Below, piece by piece: positions 12,163 through 26,342 of a DNA stretch of 64,000 nt (position 1 is its first letter; every line of letters begins with the position of its first letter). The stretch is from Chamaelirium japonicum. Taxonomy: Eukaryota > Streptophyta > Magnoliopsida > Liliales > Melanthiaceae. The stretch lies in assembly GCA_947650365.1 (NCBI GenBank), contig CANTAL010000134.1, positions 124,001-188,000 of the forward strand, in the 5' to 3' direction. The notes beneath the pieces are model-generated. The model had not been told where the DNA came from and did not search any database. It saw nothing but the letters and a program-made list of their open reading frames with translations. The position numbers and the translations under genes are program-made.

Positions 12163-13495
12163 ACGAATGGATACATTCGTGTGAATGAATTAGAATGGAT
12201 CGTACGAATGAGTAAGAATGGATCGTACGAATGAAATAGAATGGATTGCACGAATGAATTAGAATGGATCGTACGAATGAATTAGAATGGATCGTGTGAA
12301 AGAATTAGAATGGATTGTATGAATGAATTAGAATGGATCGTACGAATGAATTAGAATGGATCGTACGAAGGAATTAGAATGGATCGTACGAATGAATTAG
12401 AATGGATCGTACGAATGAATTAGAATAGATCGTACGAATGAATTAGAATGCATCGTACGAAGGAATTAGAATGGATCGTACGAATGAATTAGAATGGATA
12501 TATTCGTACAAATGAATTAGAATGGATCGTATGAATGTATTAGAATAGATTGTATGAGTGAATTAGAATGGATCGTACGAATGAATTAGAATGGATCGTA
12601 TGAATGAATTAGAATGTATACATTCGTGTGAATGAATTAGAATGGATCGTATGAATGAATTAGAATAGATTTTGTGAATGAATTAGAACTGATCGTACGA
12701 ATGAATTAGAATGGATACATTCGTGCGAATGAATTAGAATGGATTGTATGAATGAATTAGAATGGATCATACGAATGAATTAGAATGGATCGTATGAGTG
12801 AATTAGAATGGATACGAAGGAATTAGAATGGATCGTACGAAGGAATTAGAATGGTTCATACGAATGAAATAGAATGGATCGTACGAAGGAATTAGAATGG
12901 ATCGTACGAAGGAATAAGAATGGATCGTACGAAGGAATTAGAATGGATCGTACGAATGAATTAGAATGGATATATTCGTGCAAATGAATTAGAATGGATC
13001 GTATGAATGAATTAGAATGGATCGTATGAGTGAATTAGAACGGATAGTACTAATGAAGTAGAATGGATCGTATGAATGAATTAGAATGGATACATTCGTG
13101 CGAATGAATTAGAATGGATCGTATGAATGAATCAGAATAGATTGTGCGAATGAATTAGAATGGATCGTACGAATGAATTAGAATGGATACATTCGTGCGA
13201 ATAAATTAGAATGGATTGTATGAATGAATTAGAATGGATCGTACGAATGAATTAGAATGGATCGTACGAATGAATTAGAATAGATTGTGCGAATGAATTA
13301 GAATGGATCGTACGAAGGAATTAGAATGGATCGTACGAAAGAATTAGAATGGATCGTACGAATGAATTAGAATGGATCATACGAATGAATTAGAATGGAT
13401 CGTACGAAGGAATTAGAATGGATCGTACGAATGAATTAGAATGGATCATACAAATGAGTAAGAATGGATCGTATGAATGAATTAGAATGGATCGT
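12163..13495 (-). repeat. Minus-orientation block 14
   Basis: It begins at J5. It carries TTTTGTGAATG followed by GAACTG, then a stretch of AAGGAATTAG units. It matches the minus block at 26343 throughout, and those at 33217 and 39915 for their first half. Confidence 0.95.
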
Positions 13496-13511
13496 ACGAT
13501 CCATTCTAATT
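13480..13511. repeat. 32-bp perfect palindrome at J15
   Basis: Exact dyad centred at 13495/13496 on GTAC. The arms run from AATTAGAATGG to CCATTCTAATT. It marks a minus-to-plus switch that reverts after one unit. The copy at 27675/27676 has a mismatch in its left arm (GATTGG). Confidence 0.95.
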
Positions 13512-13517
13512 TATTAG
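13496..13517 (+). repeat. Single-unit plus micro-inversion (J15)
   Basis: One plus unit (CCATTCTAATTTATTAG) lies between minus sequence on both sides. The duplicate is at 27676-27697. Confidence 0.9.
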
Positions 13518-13703
13518 CATGGATCGTACGAATGAATTAGAATAAATTAGAATGGATCGTACGAATGAATTAGAATAGATCATAGGAATGAATTAGAATG
13601 GATCGTGCAAATGAATTAGAATGGATACATTCGTACGAATGAATTAGAATGGATCGTACGAATGAATTAGAATGGATCGTACGAATGAATTCGAATGGAT
13701 CGT
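13518..13703 (-). repeat. Minus-orientation block 16
   Basis: Eight or so minus units, including ATCATAGGAATG, which recurs at 27829. It closes on a GAATTCG unit and J16. Confidence 0.92.
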
Positions 13704-13856
13704 ACGATCCACTCTAATTCATTCATACAATCCATTCTAATTCATTCGCACGAATGTATCCATTCTAATCCATTCGTACGATCCATTCTAATCCATTCGT
13801 ACAATCCATTCTAATTCATTCGCATGAATGTAACCATTCTAATTCATTCACATGAT
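13704..13856 (+). repeat. Plus-orientation block 17 (short)
   Basis: It follows J16 (GGATCGTACGATCC). The order of variants (CATACAATCC, 28-mer, CTAATCCATTCG twice, GCATGAATGTAACC) matches 62041 onward. It ends at CACATGATCGTATGAATTAG, a switch seen once. Confidence 0.93.
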
Positions 13857-14238
13857 CGTATGAATTAGAATGGATACATTCGTGCGAATGAATTAGAATG
13901 GATCGTGCGAATCCATTAGACTGGATCGTGCGAATGAATAAGAATGCATCATACGAATCAATTAGAATGGATCGTATGAATTAATTAGAATGGATACATT
14001 CGTGCGAATGAATTAGAATGGATTGTATGAATGAATTAGAATGGATCGTACGAATGAATTAGAATGGATCATACGAATTAATTAGAATGGATCATACGAA
14101 TGAATTAGAATGGATCGTACGAATGAATTAGAATGGATCGTACGAATGAATTAGAATGGATCATATGAATGAACTAGAATAGATACATTCGTGCGAATGA
14201 ATTAGAATGGATCGTACGAATGAATTAGAATGGATCGT
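13857..14238 (-). repeat. Minus-orientation block 18
   Basis: It shares its variant order with 7.92-8.25 kb and 20.16-20.47 kb (GTGCGAATCCATTAGACTGG or close forms, then AATTAATTAG, then a 28-mer). It ends at J13. Confidence 0.93.
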
Positions 14239-15472
14239 ACGATTCATTCTAATTCATTCGTACGATCCATTCTAATACATTCGTACGATTCATGCTAATT
14301 CATTCGCACGATCCATTCTAATTCATTCGTACGATCCATTCTTATTCATTCATACAATCTATTCTAATTCATTCGCACAATCCATTCTAATTCATTCGTA
14401 CAATCCATTCTAATTCATACGTATGATCCATTCTATCTCATTCGGTGGATCCATTCTAATTCTTTCATACGATGCATTCTAATTCATTCGCACGAATATA
14501 TCCATTCTAATTCTTTCATACGATGCATTCTAATTCATTCGTATGATCCATTCTAATTCATTCATTTGATCCATTCTAATTCATTCGTACGATCCATTCT
14601 AATTCATTCGTCCAATCCATTCTAATTCATTCGCACGAATGTATCCATTCTAATTCATTCGTACGATTCATTCTAATTCATTCGTACGATCCATTCTAAT
14701 TCATTCGTACGATCCATTCTAATTCATTCGCACGAATGTATCCATTCTAGTTCATTCGTACGATCCATTCTAATTCATTTGTACGACATTCTAATTCATT
14801 CGTACGATCCATTCTAATTCATTCGCACAAATGTATCCATTCTAATTCATTCGTACGATCCATTCTAATCCATTCTAATTCTTTCACACGATCCATTCTA
14901 ATTCATTCGTAGGATCCATTCTAATTCATTCGTACAATCTTTTCAATTTCATTCGTACGATCCATTCTTACTCATTCGTATGATCCATTCTAATTCATTC
15001 GGATGAATGTATCCATTCTAATTTATTCGTACGATCCATTCTAATTAATTCGTACGATCCATTCTAATTCATTCGTACGATCCATTCTAATTCATTCGCA
15101 CGAATGTATCCATTCTAGTTCATTCGTACGATCCATTCTAATTCATTCGTACGATCCATTCTAATTCATTCGTACGATCCATTCTAATTCATTCATACGA
15201 TCCATTCTAATTCATTCGTACGATCCATTCTAATTCATTCGCACAAATGTATCCATTCTAATTCATTCGTACGATCCATTCTAATTCATTCGCACGATCC
15301 ATTCTAATTCATTCGTACGGTCCATTCTAATTCTTTCACACGATTCATTCTAATTCATTCGTACGATCCATTCTAATTCATTCATGCAATCTATTCTATT
15401 TCATTCGTACGATCCATTCTTACTCATTCGTACGATCCATTCTAATTCATTCACACGAATGTATCCATTCGT
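14239..15472 (+). repeat. Plus-orientation block 19
   Basis: It opens like block 7 and closes with a CTTTCACAC, CTATTTC, CTTACTC series and a 28-mer. It switches at J7 (gtac 15471-15474). Confidence 0.95.
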
Positions 15473-16944
15473 ACGAATGAATTAGAATAGATTGTACGAA
15501 TGAATTAGAATGGATCGTACGAATGAATTAGAATGGATCGTACGAAGGAATTAGAATGGATCGTACGAATGAATTAGAATGGATCGTACGAATGAATTAG
15601 AATAGATCGTACGAATGAATTAGAATGGATCGTACGAAGGAGTTAGAATGGATCGTACGAATGAATTAGAATGGATATATTCGTGCAAATGAATTAGAAT
15701 GGATCGTATGAATATATTAGAATGGATACATTTATGCGAATGAATTAGAATGGATCGGACGAATGAATTAGAATAGATCGTACGAATGAATTAGAATGGA
15801 TCATACGAAGGAATTAGAATGGATCGTACGAATGAACTAGAATGGATTAGAATGGATCGTTTGAATGAATTAGAATGGATCGTACGAATGAATTAGAATG
15901 GATCGTGCGAATGAATTAGTAAGGATCGTACGAATGAATTAGAATGGATCGTGTGAAAGAATTAGAATGGATCGTACGAATGAATTAGAATGGATCGTAC
16001 GAATGAATTAGAATGGATCGTACGAATGAATTAGAATGTATCATATTTATGAATTACAATGGATCATACGAATGAATTAGAATGGATACATTCGTGCGAA
16101 TGAATTAGAATGGATCATACGAATGAATTAGAATGGATCGTACGAAGGAATTAGAATGGATCGTACGAATGAATTAGAATGGATCTTACGAATAAATTAG
16201 AATGGATCGTACGAATGAATTAGAATGGATCGTACGAATGAATTAGAATGGATACATTCGTGCGAATGAATTAGAATGGATCGTACGAATGAATTAGAAT
16301 GGATCGTACGAATGAATTAGAATGGATCGTACGAATAAATTAGAATGGATACATTCGTCCGAATGAATTAGAATGAATCATACGAATGTGTAAGAATGGA
16401 TCGTACGAATGAAATAGAATAGATTGTACGAATGGATTAGAATGGATCCTACGAATGAGTTAGAATGGATCGTGTGAAAGAATTAGAATGGATTGTATGA
16501 ATGAATTAGAATGGATCGTATGAATGAATTAGAATGGATCGTGCGAATGAATTCGAATGGATCATACGAATTAATTAGAATGGATCAGACGAATGAATTA
16601 GAATGGATCGTACGAATGAATTAGAATGGATCGTACGAATGAATTAGAATGGATCGTGCGAATGAATTAGAATGGATCGTACGAATGAATTAGAATGGAT
16701 ACATTTGTGCGAATAAATTAGAATGGATCGTACGAATGAATTAGAATGGATCGTACGAATGGATTAGAATGGATCGTACGAATAAACTAGAATGGATACA
16801 TTCGTCCGAATGAATTAGAATGGATCATACGAATGAGTAAGAATGGATCGTACGAATGAAATAGAATAGATTGTACGAATGAATTAGAATAGATCGTGTG
16901 AAAGAATTAGAATGGATTGCATGAATGAATTAGAATGAATTCGT
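15473..16944 (-). repeat. Minus-orientation block 20
   Basis: It starts after J7 with AATAGATTGTACG and AAGGAATTAG units, like the starts at 43969, 58953 and 61383. It closes at a J2 variant. Confidence 0.94.
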
Positions 16945-18297
16945 ACGATCCATTCTAATTCATTCATACGATCCATTCTAATTCATTCATACAATCCATT
17001 CTAATTCTTTCACACGATCCATTCTAATTCATTCGTAGGATCCATTCTAATTCATTCGTACAATCTATTCTATTTCATTCGTACGATCCATTCTTACTCA
17101 TTCGTATGATCCATTCTAATTCATTCGGACGAATGTATCCATTCTAATTTATTCGTACGATCCATTCTAATTCATTCGTACGATCCATTCTAATTTATTC
17201 GTACGATCCATTCTAATTCATTCGTCCGATCCATTCTAATTCATTCGCACGAATGTATCCATTCTAATTCATTCGTACGATCCATTCTAAATCATTCGTA
17301 CGATCCATTCTAATTCATTCGTAATATCCATTCTAATTCATTCGTACGATCCATTCTAATTCATTCGTACGATCCATTCTAATTCATTCGCACGAATGTA
17401 TCCATTCTAGTTCATTCGTACGATCCATTCTAATTCATTCGTACGATCCATTCTAATTCATTCGCACGATCCATTCTAATTCATTCGTACGATCCATTCT
17501 AATTCATTCATACGATCCATTCTAATTCATTCGTACGATCCATTCTAATTCATTCGCACAAATGTATCCATTCTAATTCATTCATACGAACCATTCTAAT
17601 TCATTCGCACGATCCATTCTAATTCATTCGTACGATCCATTCTAATTCTTTCACACGATCCATTCTAATTCATTCGTACGATCCATTCTAATTCATTCGC
17701 ACGATCCATTCTAATTCATTCGTACGATCCATTCTAATTCATTCGTACGATCCATTCTAATTCATTCATACGATCCATTCTAATTCATTCGTACGATCCA
17801 TTCTAATTCATTCGTACGATCCATTCTAATTCATTCGTACGATCCATTCTAATTCATTCGCACAAATGTATCCATTCTAATTCATTCGTACGATCCATTC
17901 TAATTCATTCGCACGATCCATTCTATATCATTCGTACGATCCATTCTAATTCATTCGTATGATCCATTCTAATTAATTTGTATGATCCATTCTAATTCAT
18001 TCGTACGATCCATTCTAATTCATTCATACAATCCATTCAAATTCATTCGCACGAATGTATCCATTCTAATTAATTCGTACGATCCATTCTAATTCATTCG
18101 TATGATCTATTCTTATTCATTCGCACGATTCTGTCTAATTGATTCGCACGATCCATTCTAATTCATTCGCACGAATGTATCCATTCAAATTCATTCGTAC
18201 GATCCATTCTAATTCATTAATATGATCCATTCTAATTCATTCGTACGATCCATTCTAATTCATATGCACAAAGGTATCCATTCTAATTCATTCGCAC
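16945..18297 (+). repeat. Plus-orientation block 21
   Basis: Entered through a J2 copy that lacks the ATTCGAATTC unit present in the other copies. It ends soon after the CATATGCACAAAGG marker (about 18261). The exit, at CATTCGCACGAAAGAATTAG, is seen only here. Confidence 0.94.
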
Positions 18298-21203
18298 GAA
18301 AGAATTAGAATGGATTGTATGAAAGAATAGATCGTATGAATGAATTAGAATGGATCGTACGGAATGAATTAGAATGGATTGTATGAATGAATTAGAATGG
18401 ATCATACGAATGAGTAAGAATGGATCGTACGAATGAATTAGAATGGATCATACGAATGAATTAGAATGGATCGTACGAATTAATTAGAATGGATCATACG
18501 AATGAAATAGAATGGATCGTACGAAGGAATTAGAATGGATCGTACGAAGGAATTAGAATGGATCGTACGAACGAATTAGAATGGATATATTCGTGCAAAT
18601 GAATTAGAATAGATCGTATGAATGAATTAGAATGGATTGTATGAGTGAATTAGAACGGATAGTACGAATGAAGTAGAATGGATCGTATGAATGAATTTGA
18701 ATGGATACATTCGTGCGAATGAATTAGAATGGATCGTATGGGATCGTATGAATGAATTAGAATGGATCGTACGAATGAATTAGAATGGATCGTGCGAATG
18801 AATTAGAATGGATCGTACGAATGAATTAGAATGGATCGTACGAATGAACTAGAATGGATACATTCGTGCGAATGAATTAGAATGGATCGTACGAATGAAT
18901 TAGAATGGATCATACGAATGAATTAGAATGGATCGTACGAATGAATTAGAATGTATCGTGCGAATGAATTAGAATGGATCGAACGAATGAATTAGAATGG
19001 ATATATTCGAGCGAATGAATTAGAATAGATCGTAGGAATGAATTAGAATGGATCATACGAATGAATTACAATGGATCGTACGAATGAATTAGAATGGATC
19101 GTACGAATGAATTAGAATGGATCGTCTGAAAGAATTAGAATGGATCGTACGAATGAATTAGAATAGATCGTACGAATGAATTAGAATGGATCGTACGAAG
19201 GAATTAGAATGGATCGTACGAATGAATTAGAATGGATATATTCGTGCAAATGAATTAGAATGGATCGTATGAATGAATTAGAATGCATTGTATGAATGAA
19301 TTAGAATGGATCTTATGAATGAATTAGAATGGATCGTGCGAATGAATTCGAATGGATCGCATGATCCATTCGAATAGAATGGATCATATGAAAAAATTAG
19401 AATGGATCGTGCGAAAGAATTAGAATAGATCGTATGAATGAATTAGAATGGATCCTATGAATGAATTAGAATGGATCGTGCGAATGAATTAGAATGGATC
19501 GTACGAATGAATTAGAATAGATCGTATGAATGAATTAGAATGGATCGTACGAAGGAATTAGAATGGATCGTGTGAATAAATTAGAATGGATTGTGCGAAT
19601 GAATAAGAACCGATCGTGCGAATGAATTAGAATAGATCGTACGAATGAATTAGAATGGATCGTGCGAATGAATTAGAATGGATCGTACGAATGAATTAGA
19701 ATGGATACATTTGTGCGAATGAATTAGAATGGATCGTATGAATGAATTAGAATGGATCGTACAAATGAATTAGAATGGATCGTGCGAATGAATTAGAATG
19801 GATCGTACGAATGAATTAGAATGGATCGTGCGAATGAATTAGAATGGATTGTGCGAATGAATAAGAACAGATCGTGCGAATGAATTAGAATGGATCGTAC
19901 GAATGAATTATAATGGATCGTGCGAATGAATTAGAATGGATCATACGAATGAATTAGAATGGATACATTTGTGCAAATGAATTAGAATGGATCGTATGAA
20001 TGAATTAGAATGGATCGTACGAATGAATTAGAATGGATCATGCGAATGAATTAGAATGGATCCTACGAATGGATTAGAATGGATACCTTTGTGCATATGA
20101 ATTAGAATGGATCGTACGAATGAATTAGAATGGATCATATTAATGAATTAGAATGGATCGTACGAATGAATTAGAATGGATACATTCGTGCGAATGAATT
20201 AGAATGGATCGTGCGAATCAATTAGACTGGATCGTGCGAATGAATAAGAATAGATCATACGAATGAATTAGAATGGATTGTACGAATTAATTAGAATGGA
20301 TACATTCGTGCGAATGAATTAGAATGGATTGTATGAATGAATTAGAATGGATCGTACGAATGAATTAGAATGGATCATACGAAATAATTAGAATGGATCA
20401 TACGAATGAATTAGAATGGATCGTACGAATGAATTAGAATGGATCGTACGAATGAATTAGAATGGATACATTTGTGCGAATGAATTAGAATGGATTGTGC
20501 GAATGAATAAGAACAGATCGTGCGAATGAATTAGAATGGATCGTACGAATGAATTAGAATGGATCGTGCGAATGAATTAGAATGGATCGTACGAATGAAT
20601 TAGAATGGATCGTAAGAATGAATTAGAATGGATCGTACGAATGAATTTGAATGGATCGTGCGAATGAATTAGAATGGATCGTACGAATGAATTAGAATGG
20701 ATCGTACGAATGAACTAGAATGGATACATTCGTGCGAATGAATTAGAATGGATCGTACGAATGAATTAGAATGGATCATACAAATGAATTAGAATGGATC
20801 TTACGAATGAATTAGAATGGATCGTACGAATGAATTAGAATGGATCGTACGAATGAATTAGAATGGATACATTCGTGCGAATGAATTAGAATGGATCGGA
20901 CGAATGTATTAGAATGGATCGTACGAATGAATTCGAATGGATCGTACGAATCAATTAGAATGGATCGTACGAATAAATTAGAATGGATACATTCGTCTGA
21001 ATGAATTAGAATGGATCATACGAATGAGTAAGAATGGATCGTACGAATGAAATAGAATAGATTGTACGAATGAATTAGAATGGATCCTACGAATGAATTA
21101 GAATGGATCGTGTGAAAGAATTAGAATGGATTGTATGAATGAATTAGAATGGATCGTATGAATGAATTAGAATGGATCGTGCAAATGAATTCGAATGGAT
21201 CGT
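18298..21203 (-). repeat. Minus-orientation block 22 (longest minus block)
   Basis: About 2.9 kb of minus units, with the hairpin element at 19347-19374. AATAAGAAC units occur near 19602, 19859 and 20507. An ACCTTTGTGCATATG marker lies near 20083, the minus form of the CATATGCACAAAGG marker. It ends at J6. Confidence 0.95.
19347..19374 (-). repeat. Short hairpin element, minus-type flanks
   Basis: Same arms (TTCGAATGGATC and GATCCATTCGAA), loop and asymmetric flanks as at 6210-6237. Confidence 0.93.
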
Positions 21204-22212
21204 ACGAATTCATTCCAATTCATTCATACAATCCATTCAAATTCTTTCACACGATCTATTCTAATTCACTCGTAGGATCCATTCTAATTCATTCGTACAA
21301 TCTATTCTATTTCATTCGTACGATCCATTCTTACTCATTCGTATGATCCATACTAATTCATTCGTACAATCTATTCTATTTCATTCATACGATCCATTCT
21401 TACTCATTCGTATGATACATTCTAATTCATTCGGACGAATGTATCCAGTCTAATTTATTCGTACGATCCATTCTAATTCGTTCGTACGATCCATTCTAAT
21501 TCTTTCATACGATCCATTCTAATTCATTCATACAATCCATTCTAATTCTTTTACACGATCCATTCTAATTCATTCGTAGGATCCATTCTAATTCATTCGT
21601 ACAATCTATTCTATTTCATTCGTACGATCCATTCTTACTCATTCGTATGAACCATTCTAATTCATTCGGACAAATGTATCCATTCTAATTTATTCGTACG
21701 ATCCATTCTAATTCATTCGTACGATCCATTCTAATTCATTCGTACGATCCATTCTAATTCATTCATAGGATCCATTCTAATTCATTCATACGATCTATTC
21801 TAATTCTTTCGCACGATTGTATCTATTCTAATTCATTCGCACGAATGTATCCATTCTAATTCATTCATACTATCCATTCTAATTCATTCGTACGATCCAT
21901 TCTAATTCATTCGTGCGATCCATTCTAATTCATTCATACGATCTATTCTAATTCATTCATACAATCCATTCTAATTATTTCACATGATTCATTCTAATTC
22001 ATTCGTACGATCCATTCTAATTCATTCGCACAATCCATTCTATTCCATTCGCACGATCCATTCTAATTCATTCGTACGATCCATTCTAATTCATTCGTAC
22101 GATCAATTCTAATTCATTCGTACGATCCATTCTAATTCATTCGTACGATCCATTCTAATTCATTCGCACAATCCATTCTATTTCATTCGTACGATCCATT
22201 CTTACTCATTCG
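21204..22212 (+). repeat. Plus-orientation block 23 (J6 to J1)
   Basis: It begins at J6. Three series with CTATTTC and CTTACTC units lie at about 21.30, 21.38 and 21.61 kb. A 65-codon open frame (21149-21346) straddles the start. It exists because every third unit here lacks the usual in-frame TAA. Confidence 0.95.
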
Positions 22213-22697
22213 TATGATCCATTATGGATACATTCGTGCGAATGAATTAGAATGGATCATACGAATGAGTAAGAATGGATCGTACGAATGAAATAGAATG
22301 GATTGTGCGAATGAATTAGAATGGATCGTACGAATGAATTAGAATGGATCGTGTGAAAGAATTATAATGGATTGTATGAATGAATTAGAAAAGATCGTAT
22401 GAATGAATTAGAATGGATCGTACGAATGAATTAGAATGGATCGTACGAATGAATTAGAATGGATACATTCGTGCGAATGAATTAGAATGGTTACATTAGT
22501 GCGAAAGAATAAGAATAGATCGTATGAATGAATTAGAATGGATCCTATGAATGAATTAGAATGGATCTTGCGAATGAATTAGAATGGATCGTACGAATGA
22601 ATTAGAATGGATCATGCTAATGAATTAGAATTGATCGAACGAATGAATTAGAATGGATACATTCGTGCGAATGAATTAGAATGGATCGTACGAATGT
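22213..22697 (-). repeat. Minus-orientation block 24
   Basis: It follows J1 with the GAGTAAG, AAATAG, GTGTGAAAG series. It exits at GAATGTCATAAGATCC, a switch with no other copy here. Confidence 0.93.
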
Positions 22698-23227
22698 CAT
22701 AAGATCCATTCTAATTCATTCGCACGAATGTATCCATTCTAATTCATTCATACGATCCATTCTACTTCATTCGTACTATCCGTTCTAATTCACTCGTACG
22801 ATCCATTCTAATTCATTCATACGATCCATTCTAATTCATTTGCACGAATATATCCATTCTAATTCATTCGTACGATCCATTCTTATTCCTTCGTACGATC
22901 CATTCTAATACCTTCGTACGATCCATTATAATTCCTTCGTACGATCCATTCTATTTCATTCGTATGATCCATTCTAATTCCTTTGTACGATCCATTCTAA
23001 TTCCTTCGTATCCATTCTAATTCACTCATACGATCCATTCTAATTGATTCGTACGATCCATTCTAATTCATTCATACAATCCATTCTAATTCTTTCACAC
23101 GATCTTTTCTAATTCATTCGTATGATCCATTCTAATTCATTTGCACAATCCATTCTATTTCATTCGTACGATCCATTCTTACTCATTCGTATGATCCATT
23201 CTAATTCATTCGCACGAATGTATCCAT
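22698..23227 (+). repeat. Plus-orientation block 25
   Basis: A run of CCTTCG units (22.88-23.02 kb) and CTACTTC is shared in order with 51.8-52.1 and 63.5-63.8 kb. It ends at J8 (ATCCATAATGGAT). Confidence 0.94.
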
Positions 23228-24112
23228 AATGGATCATATGAATGAGTAAGAATGGATCATATGAATAAAATAGAATGGATTGTGCGAATGAATTAGAATG
23301 GACCGTACGAATGAATTAGAATGGATACATTCGTGCGAATGAATTAGAATGGATCGGACGAATGAATTAGAATGGATCGTACGAATGAATTAGAATGGAT
23401 CATACGAACGAATTAGAATGGATCGTATGAATAAATTAGAATGGATACATTCGTCCGAATGAATTAGAATCGATCATACGAATGAGTAAGAATGGATCGT
23501 ACGAATGAAATAGAATAGATTGTACGAATGAATTAGAATGGATTCGTACGAATGAATTAGAATGGATACATTCGTGCGAATGAATTAGAATGGATCATAC
23601 CGATGAGTTAGAATGGATTGTACGAATGAAATAGAATGGATTGTGCGAATGAATTAGAATGGATCGTACGAATGAATTATATTGGATCGTGTGAAAGAAT
23701 TAGAATGGATTGTATGAATGAATTAGAATAGATCGTATGAATGAATTAGAATGGATCGTACAAATGAATTAGAATGGATCGTACGAATGAATTAGAATGG
23801 ATCGTACGAATGAATTAGAATGGATACATTCGTGCGAATGAATTAGAATGGATACATTCGTGCGAAAGAATTAGAATAGATCGTATGAATGAATTAGAAT
23901 GGATCCTATGAATGAATTAGAATGGATCGTGCGAATGAATTAGAATGGATCGTACGAATGAATTAGAATGGATCGTGCTAATGAATTAGAATTGATCGAT
24001 CGAATGAATTAGCATGGATCATGCAATTGAATTAGAATGGAACGTACGAATGAATTAGAATGGATCGTGTGAAGGAATTAGAATGGATTGTATGAATGAA
24101 TTAGAATGAATT
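23228..24112 (-). repeat. Minus-orientation block 26
   Basis: It starts at J8 with GAGTAAG units. It ends with the GTGCTAATG to TTAGCATGG to GTGTGAAGG series that leads into J2. Confidence 0.94.
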
Positions 24113-26342
24113 CGTATGATCCATTCGAATTCATTCGCACGATCCATTCTAATTCATTTATACGATCCATTCTAATTCATTCATACAATCCATTCTAATT
24201 CATTCTTACTCATTCGTATGATCCATTCTAATTCATTCGGACGAATGTATCCATTCTAATTTATTCGTACGATCCATTCTAATTCATTCGTACGATCCAT
24301 TCTAATTCATTCGTACGATCCATTCTAATTCATTCGTCCGATCCATTCTAATTCATTCGCACGAATGTATCCATTCTAATTCATTCATACGATCCATTCT
24401 AATTCATTCGTACGATCCATTCTAATTCATTCGTAAGATCCATTCTAATTCATTCGTACGATCCATTTTAATTCATTCGTACGATCCATTCTAATTCATT
24501 CATATGATCTATTCTAATTCATTCATACAATCCATTCTAATTCTTTCACACGATCCATTCTAATTCATTCGTATGATCTATTCTAATTCATTCATACAAT
24601 CCATTCTATTTCATTCGTACGATCTATTCTTACTCATTGGTACGATCCATTCTAATTCATTCGCACGAATGTATCCATTCTAATTCATTCGTACAATCCA
24701 TTCTATTTAATTCGTACGATCCATTCTTACTCATTCGTATGATCCATTCTAATTCATTCGCACGAATGTATCCATTCTAAATCATTCGTACGATCCATTC
24801 TAATTCATTCGTACGATCCATTCTAAATCATTCGTACAATCCATTCTATTTCATTCGTACGATCAATTCTAATTAAATAGCACGAACCATTCTAATTCAT
24901 TCGTACGATCCATTTAAATTCATTTGCACGATCCATTCTAATTCATTCGTACAATCCATTCTATTTCATTCGTACGATCCATTCTTACTCATTCGTATGA
25001 TCCATTCTAATTCATTCGCACGAATGTATCCATTCTAATCCATTCGTACGATCCATTCTAATCCATTTGTACGATCCATTCTAATTCATTCGCATGAATG
25101 TAACCATTCTAATTCATTCATTTGATCCATTCTAATTCATTCGTACGATCCATTCTAATTCATTCGTCCGATCCATTCTAATTCATTCGCACGAATGTAT
25201 CCATTCTAAACCATTCATACGATCCATTCTAATTTATTCGTACGATCCACTCTAATTCATTCGTACGATCCATTCTAATTCATTCGTACGATCCATTCTA
25301 ATTCATTCGTAAGATCCATTCTAATTCATTCGTACGATCCATTCTAATTCATTCGTATGATCCATTGTAATTCATTCGCACGAATGTATCCATTCTAGTT
25401 CATTCGTACGACCCATTCTAATTCATTCGTACGATCCATTCTAATTCATTCGTACGATCCATGCTAATTCATTCGTACGATCCATTCTAATTCATTCATA
25501 CGATCCATTCTAATTCATTCGTACGATCCATTCTAATTCATTCGCACAAATGTATCCATTCTAATTCATTCGTACGATCCATTCTAATTCATTCGCACGA
25601 TCCATTCTAATTCATTCGTACGATCCATTCTAATTCTTTCACACGATCCATTCCAATTCATTCGTACGATCCTTTCTAATTCCTTCGCACGATCCATTCT
25701 AATTCATTCGTACGATCCATTCTAATTCATTCATACGATCCATTCTAATTCATTCGTACGATCCATTCTAATTCATTCGCACAAATGTATCCATTCTAAT
25801 TCATTCGTACGATCCATTCTAATTTATTCGCACGATCCATTCTAATTCATTCGTACGATCCATTCTAATTCATTCGCACGATCTGTTCTTATTCATTCGC
25901 ACAATCCATTCTAATTCATTCGTACGATCCATTCTAATTCATTCGTACGATCCATTCTAATTCATTCGTATGATCCATTCTAATTAATTCGTTTGATCCA
26001 TTCTAATTCATTCGTACGATCCATTCTAATTCATTCATACAATCCATTCTAATTCATTCGTACGATCCATTCTAATTCACTCATACGATCCATTCTAATA
26101 CATTCATACGATCCATTCTAATTCATTTGCACGAATATATCCATTCTAATTCATTCGTACGATCCATTCTAATTCCTTCGTACGATCCATTCTAATTCAT
26201 TCGTACGATCTATTCTAATTCATTCGTACGATCCATTCTAATTCATTCGTACGATCCATTCTAATTCCTTCGTACGATCCATTCTAATTCATTCGTACGA
26301 TCCATTCTAATTCATTCGTACAATCTATTCTAATCCATTCGT
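24113..26342 (+). repeat. Plus-orientation block 27
   Basis: About 2.2 kb from J2 to J5. Its last part, from about 25.88 kb, duplicates 11.67-12.16 kb. 28-mers followed by CTAGTTC occur at about 25.38 kb, a linkage seen across the array. Confidence 0.95.

Larger units (their letters stand above)
11670..13520. repeat. Segment duplicated 14,180 bp downstream
   Basis: TTTGCACGAATATATCC (near 11946 and 26126), J5 (12163 and 26343) and the J15 palindrome centre (13495 and 27675) are each exactly 14,180 bp apart. There is thus no net length change over at least 1.5 kb. Upstream at GATCTGTTC the offset is 14,208, one 28-bp unit different. Confidence 0.9.

Noticed and set aside
21149-21346. 65-codon open frame
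   Set aside because: It reads through repeat units across a switch. It stays open only because every third unit is a variant lacking the in-frame TAA. The predicted protein repeats IHSNS and FVRS motifs with a 23-residue period, as expected from three 23-bp units. No ribosome site, intron signal or gene context.
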